Source: Leucaena leucocephala | Lineage: Eukaryota; Streptophyta; Magnoliopsida; Fabales; Fabaceae | Length of the DNA: 64,000 nt | Assembly (NCBI GenBank): GCA_037074615.1 | Contig: CM073520.1 | Location: 32,359,527 to 32,423,526 of the forward strand | Reading direction: 5' to 3' | Shown: in pieces, positions 23,595-33,789 of the stretch | Layout: the number at the start of each line of letters is the position of its first letter | How positions within the stretch are numbered: the first letter of the stretch is position 1 | Translations under genes and position numbers: made by a program | Notes under the pieces: model-generated | The model's database searches: none | What the model saw: only the letters and a program-made list of their open reading frames with translations | What the model was told of the DNA's origin: nothing

Positions 23595-26189
23595 CCAGTA
23601 TATCAAGATCATTTTCACTGCTTTCCAGTGTTTCTCACCAGGGTTGGACTGGAATCTGCTAACCAACCCTACGGCATAACAAATATCTAATTTTGTACAC
23701 ATTATTGCATACATTAGTCTACCAACAGCATTGACATATAGAACTTTTTCCATTTGCTTTTTATCTGATTCAGTTTTAGGACACATGTCAGAACAAGTGG
23801 CCACAGGGATATCCATGCGTTTGCATTCACTCATATTGAATCGCTCAAGTATATTATTGATATAATTCTCTTGTGAAAGAGTGAGGATTCTCTTGGAACG
23901 ATTTCTTTGAATCTTGACTCCAAGTATGTATTCTGCTTCACCCATATCTTTTATCTCAAAATTTGATAAAAGCCATTCTTTAATAGCTATCACAGAGTCA
24001 CGACTATTTCTGACTAATAGTATATCGTCTACGTATAAGGATAATATCACAAAGTTACCCTTAAACCGCTTAACGTAGACACAGTGGTCTTCCTCTATCA
24101 TTTGGAAGTTATATGAGGTAATCGCCTTGTGAAACCTCAAGTACCACTGTCTAGATGACTATTTTAATCCATATCAAATCCTTTTTCAATGAAACCTATT
24201 GGTTGTTCTATATAAATTTCTTCATCCAGATTACTATTTAGGAATATGGTTTTTACATCCATCTGATGTAACTCTAAGTTTAAACTGTTTACTATTGCCA
24301 GAATAAGTCTTATTGAATTGAAGTGCATAACAGGTGAAAAAGTATCCTCATAATCTATACCTTCTTGTTGTGTATATCCCTTTGTAACCAATCGAGCTTT
24401 GAATTTGTCAATTGATTCGTCCACATTTCTCTTGATTTTGAGAACCCACTTGTTCCCAATGGCTTTACGCCTTTTTGGCAGATCAACCAATTCCCAAACT
24501 TATTTTTTTATCATTGAGTCCATTTCCTCTTTCATTGCTTTCTTCCATTCCTCATTTGCAGGACCTAATAAGGCCTCATGAACAGTACGGGGTTCATCAT
24601 TCTCTTCTGGAGCAACTAAGAGTGCTTCGCCTTTTATTTGGAAGCGTATCTTTGAAACACTTTCCCTGTTACTCTTTTTGGTAGGAGCAACTTGCTTATA
24701 TTTTCTCATTTGTCTCGGTCTTTGTGTTGACCGTTCTTAGCTCCCACTCAAATTGACATACCTAGACAATTCTGGTCTATCAATTTGTTCAGCATTGTCC
24801 TATTCCTGAGTCTCATAAAGAGATACAGTACAGTCAATATCTCCCCTACTGGGAAACTCCGTCTCAATAAATACAGCATCTCTTGATTCTATTTCAGTAA
24901 CTATTCCATCTTCAATTTTACTTATGAACACATATCCTTTTGAGGGTTCAGAGTACCTTATAAAAATATATTTCTTCTCTCTAGGACCCAGTTTCCCATG
25001 TCTATAAGAATTATCATGGATGTATACCGCTGAGCCCCAAGGTCTAAGGATGCTTAGATCTAGCTGACATTTAGTTTATAACTCGTAGGGTGGGGAAGTG
25101 ACTGATTTTGAGGGCACACGATTAAGTATGAAGGTTACCGTCAATAAAGTATCACCCCAATATTAAATTGAAAGGTTTGCCTGGGCTATCATAGACCTAA
25201 CCATGTTTAGAAGAGTTCTATTTCTTCTTTCGGTAATCCCATTCTGTTGAGGTGTACTAGGGATAGTTAGTTGCCTAATAATCCATTTTTCTTCACAGAG
25301 CTGTTTGAATTGTTCTAAAAGGTATTCACGACCTCGATCAGTGCGTAATGCCTTGATTCTATTGTCCATTTGTTTCTCTACTTCATTCATGTATCGTCTA
25401 AAGCACTTTAATGCCCCAGACTTATGTGAAATCAAATAGATATGACCATATCGTGAAAAATCATCAATAAAGGTAATGAAATACCAAGCTCTGTGCCTCG
25501 CCCTCACACTTATTGGACCGCAAATATCGGAATAGATTAATTGCAATGGGTTTTTGACTTGTATTCCCTTACCGAACGGTTTCCTGGTATCCTTACTAGC
25601 TAGACAACTTTTGCATAATGACATATCCATATTAGGGATTACCCCTATAAGCCTTCTTTAGCCAGTTTAATCATTCTATTTTGATTAATATGTCCTAGTT
25701 TAGCATGCCAAATATTCATATTAGGATTATTTGAAGTAATAGCAAAGCAATCATGAACATTAAAATCACTAGCAAGATCCAAAATAAAGAACTTTTAAAA
25801 TCAGAAAGCTGAACCATAAAATATTGAGTTGCTACAAATGTCTGCAACTTTACCATGAAAGTTTACATTAAACCCAAAGTCTAGTAAGCAAATTACAGAA
25901 ATTAAATTATGTCGGATGCTCGTCTCAAACTCATATCAAATCATCAACCATTGCACCCAGTAGGGTAATTCTTGTGATGCTATTCTTCCTTTTTCAGGAC
26001 AGGTAGGCTTCCTGGTCTCTCCTGTGCTGGGCCATATTTTTAGCCTCAGGCTCTATCATGGCCATTGTTAATGGCTCAATGGCATCCTGTTCTTCTAGAA
26101 TATATTGAACCTTTCGGTGCCAAATATCCCAGTTGTCCCCGTTGAGTTTTCCCCTTGTTCAATTCAGCAATAATGTTCTTTAATGCCAT
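23595..26189 (-). pseudogene. copia element 1 gag-pol remnant
   Basis: Gag begins at the ATG at 26189 (MALKNIIAEL) and runs through the copia-type 'YILEEQDA' region to about 25960. The rest of gag, including the zinc knuckle and protease, is deleted. The pre-integrase segment reads HAKLGHINQNRM (about 25690). The integrase (25163-25630) has DICGP, TDRGREY and NGITERRNRTLL with its Asp, Asp and Glu. Reverse transcriptase pieces are at 24500-24709, 24164-24490 (LDIK-type motif present as MDVKTIFLN) and 23600-24140, where the catalytic YVDD is intact. Frames are broken by several stops and shifts. The orientation is the same as the hAT pseudogene's. Confidence 0.88.
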
Positions 26190-26654
26190 TGTTCAATATC
26201 GATTCTGTGATAAACCTTTCCCATATTAATTTATTGAACCATAGAATATTTAAGTGAATTTACATATATATATATATATATATATAGCACATGTAAAGTA
26301 TACAATGTCATGTACTTTTATTAATTTTTGATCAGAAAATAATAATATCACTAGACCTATGATCAGGAGAATACATTTGTACCTCCCATCACACAAGCAC
26401 TAGCAACGCCATCATTTTCTATCAAAATTAATATAAGTACTATTCTATCAAATATTGCTTTTCAGAATACTCATCATCTAAAAAAGCTCCCACTTATAAA
26501 AAGGTATACATGAATCATAACATATAAAGAAATGAAATGAAACATGTTTCTCTTGCATACAAGACATGTAATAATGATAAGTCTTTACAAAGAAAGAGTA
26601 TAAAAGCATGTCTTTAACAAAGTAAAGCAATGGAAATCAAAGTACAAGCATACA

Positions 26655-27314
26655 TCATTTGATATGAGCTTTACAATATTCTAACATCGCTTTTCTTAGC
26701 TTCTTAAGCTCACGAGGCAACTTTATAAGGTTAGATACAAATCCTATTGTTCTAAGCCAATATGTTTTGCTCATGCGTCCTGTTTTGGGCTTGCCTCTAA
26801 CTCTTGTTGCTCTTATAAATTCTATTATGACTTTCAAGTAGAATTCAACATGCTTCTTATCTGTCATTCCTTCAATGTATTTACCAATTAAGCCATTAAC
26901 GCCTTTTATGTTAGCTGCATCTCTTTCAGCTATGTTCATGGTCAAAGTAGGGATAAGATGTTAGTTCACTTCTTCTCCATCCTCAATTTGAGATTCACCG
27001 TTAAGAGTAGGCACCATCTTGGAGTTTAAATCTAAAGACACCATTAAAGGCTGTAGAGGAAGTGGTTCGATGGGGAATAATGTTTTTGATCACGGTCCAG
27101 AATCATCTCTTTCTTCTAGTTCCTCTTGTGGAACTTCTTCTATCAACTCCTCTGGGTCTTTTTTAGAAAGTTCATCAAGATCTTGTTCTGGATCCTCCTC
27201 AGGTTCCCCCTCGGGATCCTCATGAAGGTTTTCCTCTAGGTTATTGACATCATCCAAGAATGAGATATCATCATTTAAAGTATATCCCAGTGATTTAGTG
27301 CTAGATGAAGTCAT
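26655..27314 (-). pseudogene. Extra ORF between LTR and gag of copia element 1
   Basis: One reading frame of 219 codons, from the ATG at 27314 to the stop at 26655, interrupted only by a TGA (about codon 75) and a TAA (about codon 118). The N-terminal third is strongly acidic (runs such as EEDPEQDLDEL and EELIEEVPQEELEE). The C-terminal part is basic and helical (KLPRELKKLRKAMLEYCKAH). The frame is kept across the stops, which suggests a protein lost recently. It lies on the element's coding strand in the leader upstream of gag. I do not recognise the family; it could be an element-specific accessory protein or a captured host fragment. Confidence 0.5.
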
Positions 27315-27319
27315 TTTCA

Positions 27320-28189
27320 CATAAATAATAACACATTAATTATCATAATTTTCTAAAATTTTTAAACACTAAAAAACGCATAAAATACACTGAATATTCA
27401 TAAATAGATTCAGAATTGCCTCCAAAATTAGGCAAATTATATGTCAAAATAAAGATATTGATTTTAGGGATTTTTAGTAACAAACTGTATCTCAATCGGA
27501 GGTCCCACGCTCCCTCATGCGCCCTAAGAAGGAAAAATTCAGAAAAAATAAAAAAATTGAACGAAGCCCACTCTCAGTTGTTGGTGCATGTATTACACGC
27601 GCCAGTCTGGTGCTGCCACGTGTCATCACCAGAATTTCCTCAATTTTTTTAAAATAAAAAAAATAATTTTTTAATTCAAATTTTTGTTTGGTTGGGCCTT
27701 TTTCAACCCAAAAAGCTTTTTTTTGGGACTAGGATGGACGCAGCCCAGTCCTCTATGATTTATTTTTTTTTTAAATTCAAAACGGTGTCATTTCAGGGAA
27801 TAAACAGTGTCATCCCTTACCTCCAGCCGGGTCTGCATAGACCCGATTGGAAAACGGGTTGGGTTCGATGACCCGACTCATTTTTCACTCATAACTTCTC
27901 CGTTTGACATCTGATTTTGACGTTCTTGGAGTCATTTTTCATCATTTTTTTGTGCTCTACGCAATGTGATCATTTTCAAGGCCTGAATCCTCTGTTTTCT
28001 AATGACCCAATTTAAGAAACAAAAAATTTCATTTCAGTTTATGTTGGAAATGCTTCTCTTTATGGTTTAGATGTATGCTCTATGCATATTATCACTAAAT
28101 AAACATTTTAAGATATATATATGCAACAAAATAGTGCATAACCAGAAAAAATAGAAATTACAGAGAAGCATGCGGAAGCGAATTACTGT
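27320..28189 (-). other. Leader of copia element 1
   Basis: Non-coding sequence between the primer-binding site and the extra ORF. Around 27830-27950 it holds the GC-rich 'acccgactca' and 'cactcataacttctccgttt' type sequence that I associate with copia leaders. No gene was recognised. Confidence 0.5.
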
Positions 28190-28202
28190 GGCTCTGATGC
28201 CA
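28190..28202 (-). other. Primer-binding site of copia element 1 (tRNA-iMet)
   Basis: TGGCATCAGAGCC on the minus strand, one nucleotide after the LTR end. It differs by one base from the canonical initiator-tRNA-Met site TGGTATCAGAGC. Confidence 0.85.
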
Positions 28203-28203
28203 C

Positions 28204-28532
28204 TGAAGGTTTTGGGCGTACTTGGAATCCTTTGCTTGACTCACTGGATACCCACACGAAGACTAGAGCACTACAGAAGGCTCACAGTCACGTTTACACA
28301 GCAAATGCACCGAAAGAAGAAAATGGAGAATGAGAGCGTCAGAAATAGAGGAGGAGGAAAAATGTTTTTTTGTTCAACCACATTTGCTTTGTTATGTTTG
28401 CATATATATAGCTTGTGGGAAGGGGAGTTAGATAACCATATCTAACTCCCTCATTTCAAATTCAAATATTCCCTCCCCTGCTTCTCACAGTCGGGTCTGA
28501 TCCACCATGGGTGGATCACCCATTTCCTAACA
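28204..28532 (-). repeat. 5' LTR of copia element 1
   Basis: 329 bp, beginning TGTTAGGAAATGGG and ending CTTCA next to the primer-binding site. A TATATATA core promoter element is present at about 28398-28412. The partner 3' LTR is absent from the window. Confidence 0.8.
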
Positions 28533-29539
28533 CACTAGTTGTTGTATCTCATAATCTATCCATTTACCTTTTGTAGTATTATATCTCCGTTCTTCCTTAT
28601 GACCAACAAATGTATAAGAGTCAGTTCATTTCATTTCTTGTGACTATATTTGTCCATGATTCATGGATCCCATATTGTTTCATAACCCACAAAGATCGCA
28701 TTGGTTGATACATTAGGCATTTTTCTTGTAACACAGCAATTGAATCCCCTGCTGTCACCAATGAAATTAGAGATTAAAAATCCTTACTAATACTACTAGG
28801 AAGCAATATTTTCCCGAACACTTCACTCGCCATATCAAATGTAAGTACAAAGTTATATTCCCTCTATCGGTGTTGCGAGCAACCCAATGAAGTACACCAT
28901 TGATGAGCACGTAGGTTCCAAGAACGTGATTGATGAGGAGACAAGGTAGAGGGATATCGGTGACATGTTTCCATGACCAAGTGAGATATGAGAAAACCCA
29001 AGCAGAATCAACTTTAGCATTTTGATAAACAAAAATTACAACTTTAAAACCATTGCTCCTATGGTCAAAACCAAACCCTATGGATGATCGTTCTGGGATC
29101 ACTAGGAGTCTAGGAAGCAATACATAATTTTGAATTGTTGGGTTCCACAGAACAAATTCGTGAAGGGGATAATGAGCAAAACATACTAAACCATTACTTG
29201 CACCCACCATTTGTCTCGATTTGCAGCTATTGATGACAGGACTTTCTGATCCGCTGTTTGAAGCAAATCGAATTGGTCAATATCAAAATGTAGTGAATAG
29301 CTTTCTTTCAAATTCTCTTCCAATCCCATTCATGAAGCTATTTGCACTTTATTAACAAGGATGACTTGTTTTCTGGAATCAAAAGTTCGATTTGAATTGC
29401 GGGATATGAAATCAGAACTAGTAATAAGGGAATTCCAATCTTTGCAAAGGATGGCACATCGAATTAGGGTTTTAGCATCTAGGTTGAGCAGAATTTCTTG
29501 GACAATGTGAAGAGGAATAAAAAGATTATTGTGTGACAT
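28533..29539 (-). pseudogene. F-box protein with F-box-associated domain, truncated pseudogene
   Basis: The ATG at 29539 opens an F-box (IPLHIVQEILLNLDAKTLIRC ... WNSLITSSDFI). A stop codon follows near 29330. The F-box-associated part then resumes (WNPTIQNYVLLP, GFGFDHRSNGFKVV, VLINGVLHWVA) at 28767-29210. A frameshift leads to the C-terminal piece containing SLWVMKQYGIHESW near 28690. The last recognisable codons run straight into the copia LTR at 28532, so the retrotransposon interrupted the 3' end. Family members are substrate receptors of SCF ubiquitin ligases. This copy cannot make a full protein. Confidence 0.85.
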
Positions 29540-29596
29540 TATGAATTTGGAGTTTGTCGTGAGGTCAACAGTAAATCATCAATGGTTTCTAAAAAG

Positions 29597-29940
29597 CATC
29601 TTTCCTTGGCCAAAAGTGAATCATTTGGTCGAGCGCAATACAAAATTTTCACTCTCGGACTTGGGAAAGAATTTGCTTCTCATGCTGTGGAATTGCATCA
29701 AAATTATAGAGTGAACTCATCAAACGTACTCATTATATCAAGGCAGGATCATGCAGTGCACACAATCTTTTTATCCAGTAACTTGAATCATGTTTTTAAT
29801 TATTTCAGATGATACAGAAGCTTTCAGGTAGATGGCCAGCCTTGGGTATTGCTGCAGAAATTGGAAAAGACTCTAGATTGACAAATGAGTACGAGGAAGA
29901 AGAACAGGAAAGAATTGGGAAAATATTAAACCACATTCTG
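29597..29940 (+). pseudogene. Chimera of PSRP-3 and IST1-like gene fragments
   Basis: 29597-29641 is nearly identical to two separate parts of 49090-49168 (the PSRP-3 second exon, antisense), with about 25 bp between them deleted. It is joined at about 29642 to sequence matching 47205-47335 (the end of IST1 exon 3 plus the start of intron 3), then at 29800-29940 to IST1 exon 4 (MIQKLSGRWPALG ... NEYEEEEQER). Intron sequence is retained, so this was a DNA-level copy, not a processed pseudogene. The PSRP-3 piece lies before the IST1 piece, the reverse of the order at 47-49 kb. The frame carries internal deletions. Fragment shuffling of this kind is typical of Helitrons, Pack-MULEs or CACTA elements; no terminus was confirmed. 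Confidence 0.8.
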
Positions 29941-30000
29941 CTTACCCAACTCAGTGAGATTACCATAAAAAATGGTAAATCGCTAAAGCACTTCAACGTC

Positions 30001-30094
30001 GGTTTTGTGAGGGAAGTGTATTCCACTAACGTAATTTCTTGAACTTTGGTTTTGTGAGAGGCCTGTATTCCACTAACGTAATTTCTTGAACTTT
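30001..30094. repeat. Tandem duplication, 2 x 47 bp
   Basis: 'ggttttgtgag' through 'ttccactaacgtaatttctt' to 'gaacttt' occurs twice with a period of 47 bp. The following 'gacgtcagttaataagcgac' and 'aatatcggttttgtac' resemble the subterminal sequence of CACTA-type elements. Confidence 0.7.
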
Positions 30095-30429
30095 TGACGT
30101 CAGTTAATAAGCGACATTATAAGTGACTTTAATATCGGTTTTGTACCATTTGATTAAATGAAACCACATATTTTAATTTTGCCTAACAAATCTATCTAAC
30201 CCTCAGAAAACTGTGTTCTCTGCAGGTGCTACACTTTAAAACAAATATTATCAGAATAAGGAAGACAATTTTATGACTTCTATTGTTGAACGAATGGTCC
30301 AAGTAAATGGCTATGCATCAACTCCAAAATATCAAGGATAGGTGATGCCTAATTAGTTCATAATCATACTTCTCTAGCATGTCCAAGGTGAAATCAAAAG
30401 TGAGATGAACATTTAGATTTTACCTTATG

Positions 30430-30700
30430 TTATTACTTCTTAGTTGCTCAATATATGATATATTTAACTAATTTGATTATATTAAGCAAGTTAATTTAGT
30501 TAATATGACATATTTTTTTTAAAACACTATAATCTTCTTCATTAATTCTCTTCATCCCTCCTTTACTTGATTATTGTTCAGAGAGTATCAATAGGGGTAA
30601 TTTTGAAAAAAATTTAATAAATATAAGAAATATATCTTATATTTAAAATTAAGGTCAACTCCCCAATTAGGTTCTATATTAAAAACTGGAGGAGTATATA
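30430..30700. mobile_element. Possible Stowaway-like MITE remnant
   Basis: The right end, read in reverse complement, starts ACTCCTCCAGTTTTTAATAT, resembling the Stowaway-type ends elsewhere in the window. The left end is not clear. AT-rich and non-coding. Confidence 0.35.
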
Positions 30701-31020
30701 CTTTTATTATTATATGAAACTAACGATGAACTTCACCAATAAATGATAAAGACAATCATCTTCTAACTCTTACAATACGATTATAAGATGGTGATTTTTG
30801 ACAAACAAATCCGATCCTCAAATTCTGAAATGGAAGAATGATTAATTGAGATTTTGAATGGTTAATCTTTTTCAAACCAATATATATACTTAATTTGGTT
30901 TCGTCTGTAACACAATTTGTGTGGCTATAAACAAATAAAAATAAATTTATAATTCATATTGAAAAAATAAACATATATGTCTTTATATGTCTTTGTGATA
31001 CAAGGGATGTTTTTAAGTAT

Positions 31021-31100
31021 ATGAATATTTAAAAGGACATATTGGGTAGGAGGCCCAATATATCATTTACAAATTTAGGTGAAAATATCAAATTACCCTT
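31021..31100 (+). repeat. Left terminal inverted repeat of the MULE
   Basis: Matches the reverse complement of 43855-43936 over about 75 bp with some ten differences, including the blocks 'attgggtaggaggc' and 'tttacaaatttaggt'. Confidence 0.8.
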
Positions 31101-31609
31101 GGATTAAATGAAGAGTATGCACGGAATCAATGTGAAGAAGGAGCCATCGGCGCGAATGGGAGAACCTTGCTGGAAACGCCTTTGGTTGAGCTGTGTCTGT
31201 AAATGAGGAAGTGTAAGTAAATTTTTGACACAAATCTTCTTTTACTCCTTTGATAATCAGCAATATTTTGTTTATTTTGATGGTTACCTTGGGAGTAAGA
31301 GTTTTACAAATATTATAACTTTGACTAGTTTAAGAAAACAGTAGGAGAAATGGCAAAAAAAAAAAATCCTAAGCAATACTTGAAGGAATGGAGAAGTCGA
31401 TGTATTCATGGGGCAAGCATGGATATATTAGTGTGAATGACGACGTTTTTGTGTGATGCAGTCCATTGAATTTCACATTGGGGCATTCCTTTTCAGCCCA
31501 TTCAGATTGGGCATAAAATATTAGTCATTTGTGAAAGAGCAGTTCTTTGCTTTTCGTATGACTCATAATGTTTATAGTAAGACTAACTTGCCAGTCATGA
31601 AACTAAGTA

Positions 31610-31920
31610 ATTGGGTCATTTAATACTCTTCTAATGATATTTATAATTTCATGAATGGTTTTTACAACTTCAGTTAAGACATTTAATACTCCGTTGAAAA
31701 AGTTAAATGCAGTTAGTTAGGTTATTTATTATTCCTCTAATGGGATATATAACTTTATAAATGATTTTGATAACTTCAACTAAGATATTTAATACTCTGA
31801 GAAAATTTATATGCAATGAATTGGGTCATTTACTACTTCTCTAATGGGATTTACAATTTCAGTAATGATTTTGACAACTTAAGCTAAGAAATTTAGAACT
31901 TTGTAACACGTAATTGGTAT
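31610..31920. repeat. Three imperfect ~105-bp tandem repeats inside the MULE
   Basis: The unit begins 'ttgggtcatttaatactctt', then 'ctaatg..at.tataa.tt' and 'gatttt.acaactt'. Units start near 31610, 31716 and 31820. They are non-coding and lie in the 5' subterminal region upstream of mudrA. Confidence 0.65.
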
Positions 31921-32506
31921 TGGTTTTAAGTTTGAAATTGTTGTAATGTCATTTGCAACTTAGTAATAGTTTTGAGAACTTGAAGATTACATCAATGAAT
32001 TTCATGTTGTGGCTATCTTGTAAGCATTGAATGATGATTGTTAGGGGCGTAAGATTGTGATAAATGCTTTGTTTGTTGTAGGTTAGTGGGTAAAATGACT
32101 TATAATATTGGGTCGACATCTTAAAAGGAAATTTGTTATTTTTTCCATGTAGGTGGAAACTTTGTATATAATATTGAAGGTGGAATTAAATATAATGGTG
32201 GGATGTGAAGGTAAAATAGAAAAAGGAGGGATGTCACTTACAAATTGAGGGTAAGTAGGTGAATGGTTTGGTGTAGATGGTAATAGTTATGTCATGAAAT
32301 ATATAGTGAAGTTTGATTAGAGGATATTACTAGATCTCAATGATGATGATGAAGTTTATAATCTTTTTTAGTTTAATGACAGCAATGCGCATGTTTATGT
32401 AGCAGTTAAAATAAATGATAATATATCAGAACAAAGGAATGATCCAGAAATGTAAGTGGGATTTCTTGTGTTTATGAACATTGTTAATTATTTTATTATT
32501 TTTGTT

Positions 32507-32848
32507 TGTTACAAATATTTTTAATATATGTGGATGCCCATATAACTCCTACCTCTTGGGATTTCTCTTAGGATTCCTTCTTTCCTTTATGTCATAACCT
32601 ATAATCTCCCCAATGAATGACTTGAGAGGAGTTTCTTGGTGTTAATGCTATTATATTCATCTTTATTCCTTTGTAACTTTATGCTTAGTTTTTAATAGTT
32701 GTAGCCTATAAATAGTGGTCATGCACTAGACATTTGTACAAGTGAGTATACAAGCATATAATGAATACTCCCTTGCCTCCTATTTCAATCTCTTGTCTTG
32801 TTATTTCTTCTCTTCTTTAGCTTCTTCATCTTCTCTTATTTTATAACA
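32507..32848 (+). repeat. 5' LTR of copia element 2
   Basis: 342 bp, TGTTACAAATATTT to TTTATAACA. It contains a TATAAATAG core promoter element near 32706. The sequence after it (CGTTATCAACATG) is the type seen in copia elements that do not use the standard TGGTATCAGAGC site. Confidence 0.88.
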
Positions 32849-33789
32849 CGTTATCAACATGACATTGCTCTGAAAAATTTAAGGTATAAACTTGTCAATT
32901 CATATATTATCATATTCAATTATATACAAATGTTATTAGTTTTTTTCTTTATCTGATTATCATATATGTTTTCTTTTCTTTATCATATGTTATGTTATAT
33001 GTTTTAGTAGCTATTACCCGATTATCCTCTTACCTAATTATTATGGGCAAATTTTATTTTTTATACATTTGTTATATATTCTATTGTTATTTATTATATT
33101 ATTCTTTTCTATCTATTTTAATTTTTGTTGTTAGATTATATATGTGTATGTGTGTGTGTGGGGGGGTTATCTTTATTCTATTTTATTTTTATATAAAATA
33201 TTATGTTATTCTATTTTTTCTTCTTCTTTTGATATATTGATACAATATTATGACTGATTCTCTATTTATATAGGTTTGTGTTATTGTTTTTATTTTCAAT
33301 TCTCCCTCCCTATATGTTTTTACATTTCCAATTCTACTTCCCCATATATTCATTAATTTATGTTTTAATTGATTTATTTATCTTTTTTTGTATTCTTAGC
33401 ATTATTATATATTAATTACAGTTATGTAATATTCACTTATTTATATTACCAATTACTTATAATATGTTACTATTTATATATTAGATTTATGTTATTTATT
33501 GTAAAATATTATTTATTTTGTTTATATTTATGCATATTTATTTATGTTATTTAATTTATTTTTTTATGTTGATTATTTTCTTTATTTATGTTGTTTCTAT
33601 TGTAACATTATTTTCTCTGTATTATTTTGGGTTGTTTATTTAATTGCTTATGTGTTACTATATATATATTTTATAGTTATTTATTTTATAATTATTCTTA
33701 ATGTTTATTTAATTTATGTTTTTATTATCATATTTTTTTGAATTAATTTTATTAGAATTCTAATTGTTATTATTATTTTAGTTTGATTA
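32849..33789 (+). other. T-rich leader of copia element 2
   Basis: A 900-bp leader with extreme strand bias to T. ORFs in it encode only Phe/Tyr/Leu/Ile-rich strings and are composition artefacts. Confidence 0.6.

Larger units (their letters stand above)
23595..28532 (-). mobile_element. Ty1/copia retrotransposon 1, 3'-truncated
   Basis: Minus-strand element with, in order: 5' LTR (28204-28532), tRNA-Met primer-binding site, a 2-kb leader holding an extra ORF, the gag N terminus, a large internal deletion, pre-integrase, integrase and reverse transcriptase. The RNase H domain and the 3' LTR are missing: the reading frame stops matching copia just after the motif HWKAVK near 23600, where hAT sequence begins. 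Multiple stops and frameshifts make it inactive. Only one LTR remains, so the age cannot be estimated from LTR divergence. Confidence 0.85.

Noticed and set aside
27019..27225. Plus-strand serine-rich ORF
   Set aside because: It is the exact antisense of the acidic Glu/Asp-rich frame in the copia leader, which has the better case.
31400..31440. A possible exon around 'gaatggagaagtcgatgtattc'
   Set aside because: No frame with similarity could be extended; it lies in the MULE subterminal region.
32992..33741. Series of hydrophobic ORFs that look like membrane proteins
   Set aside because: Extreme T content of the copia leader produces Phe/Tyr/Leu strings; no domain or start context.
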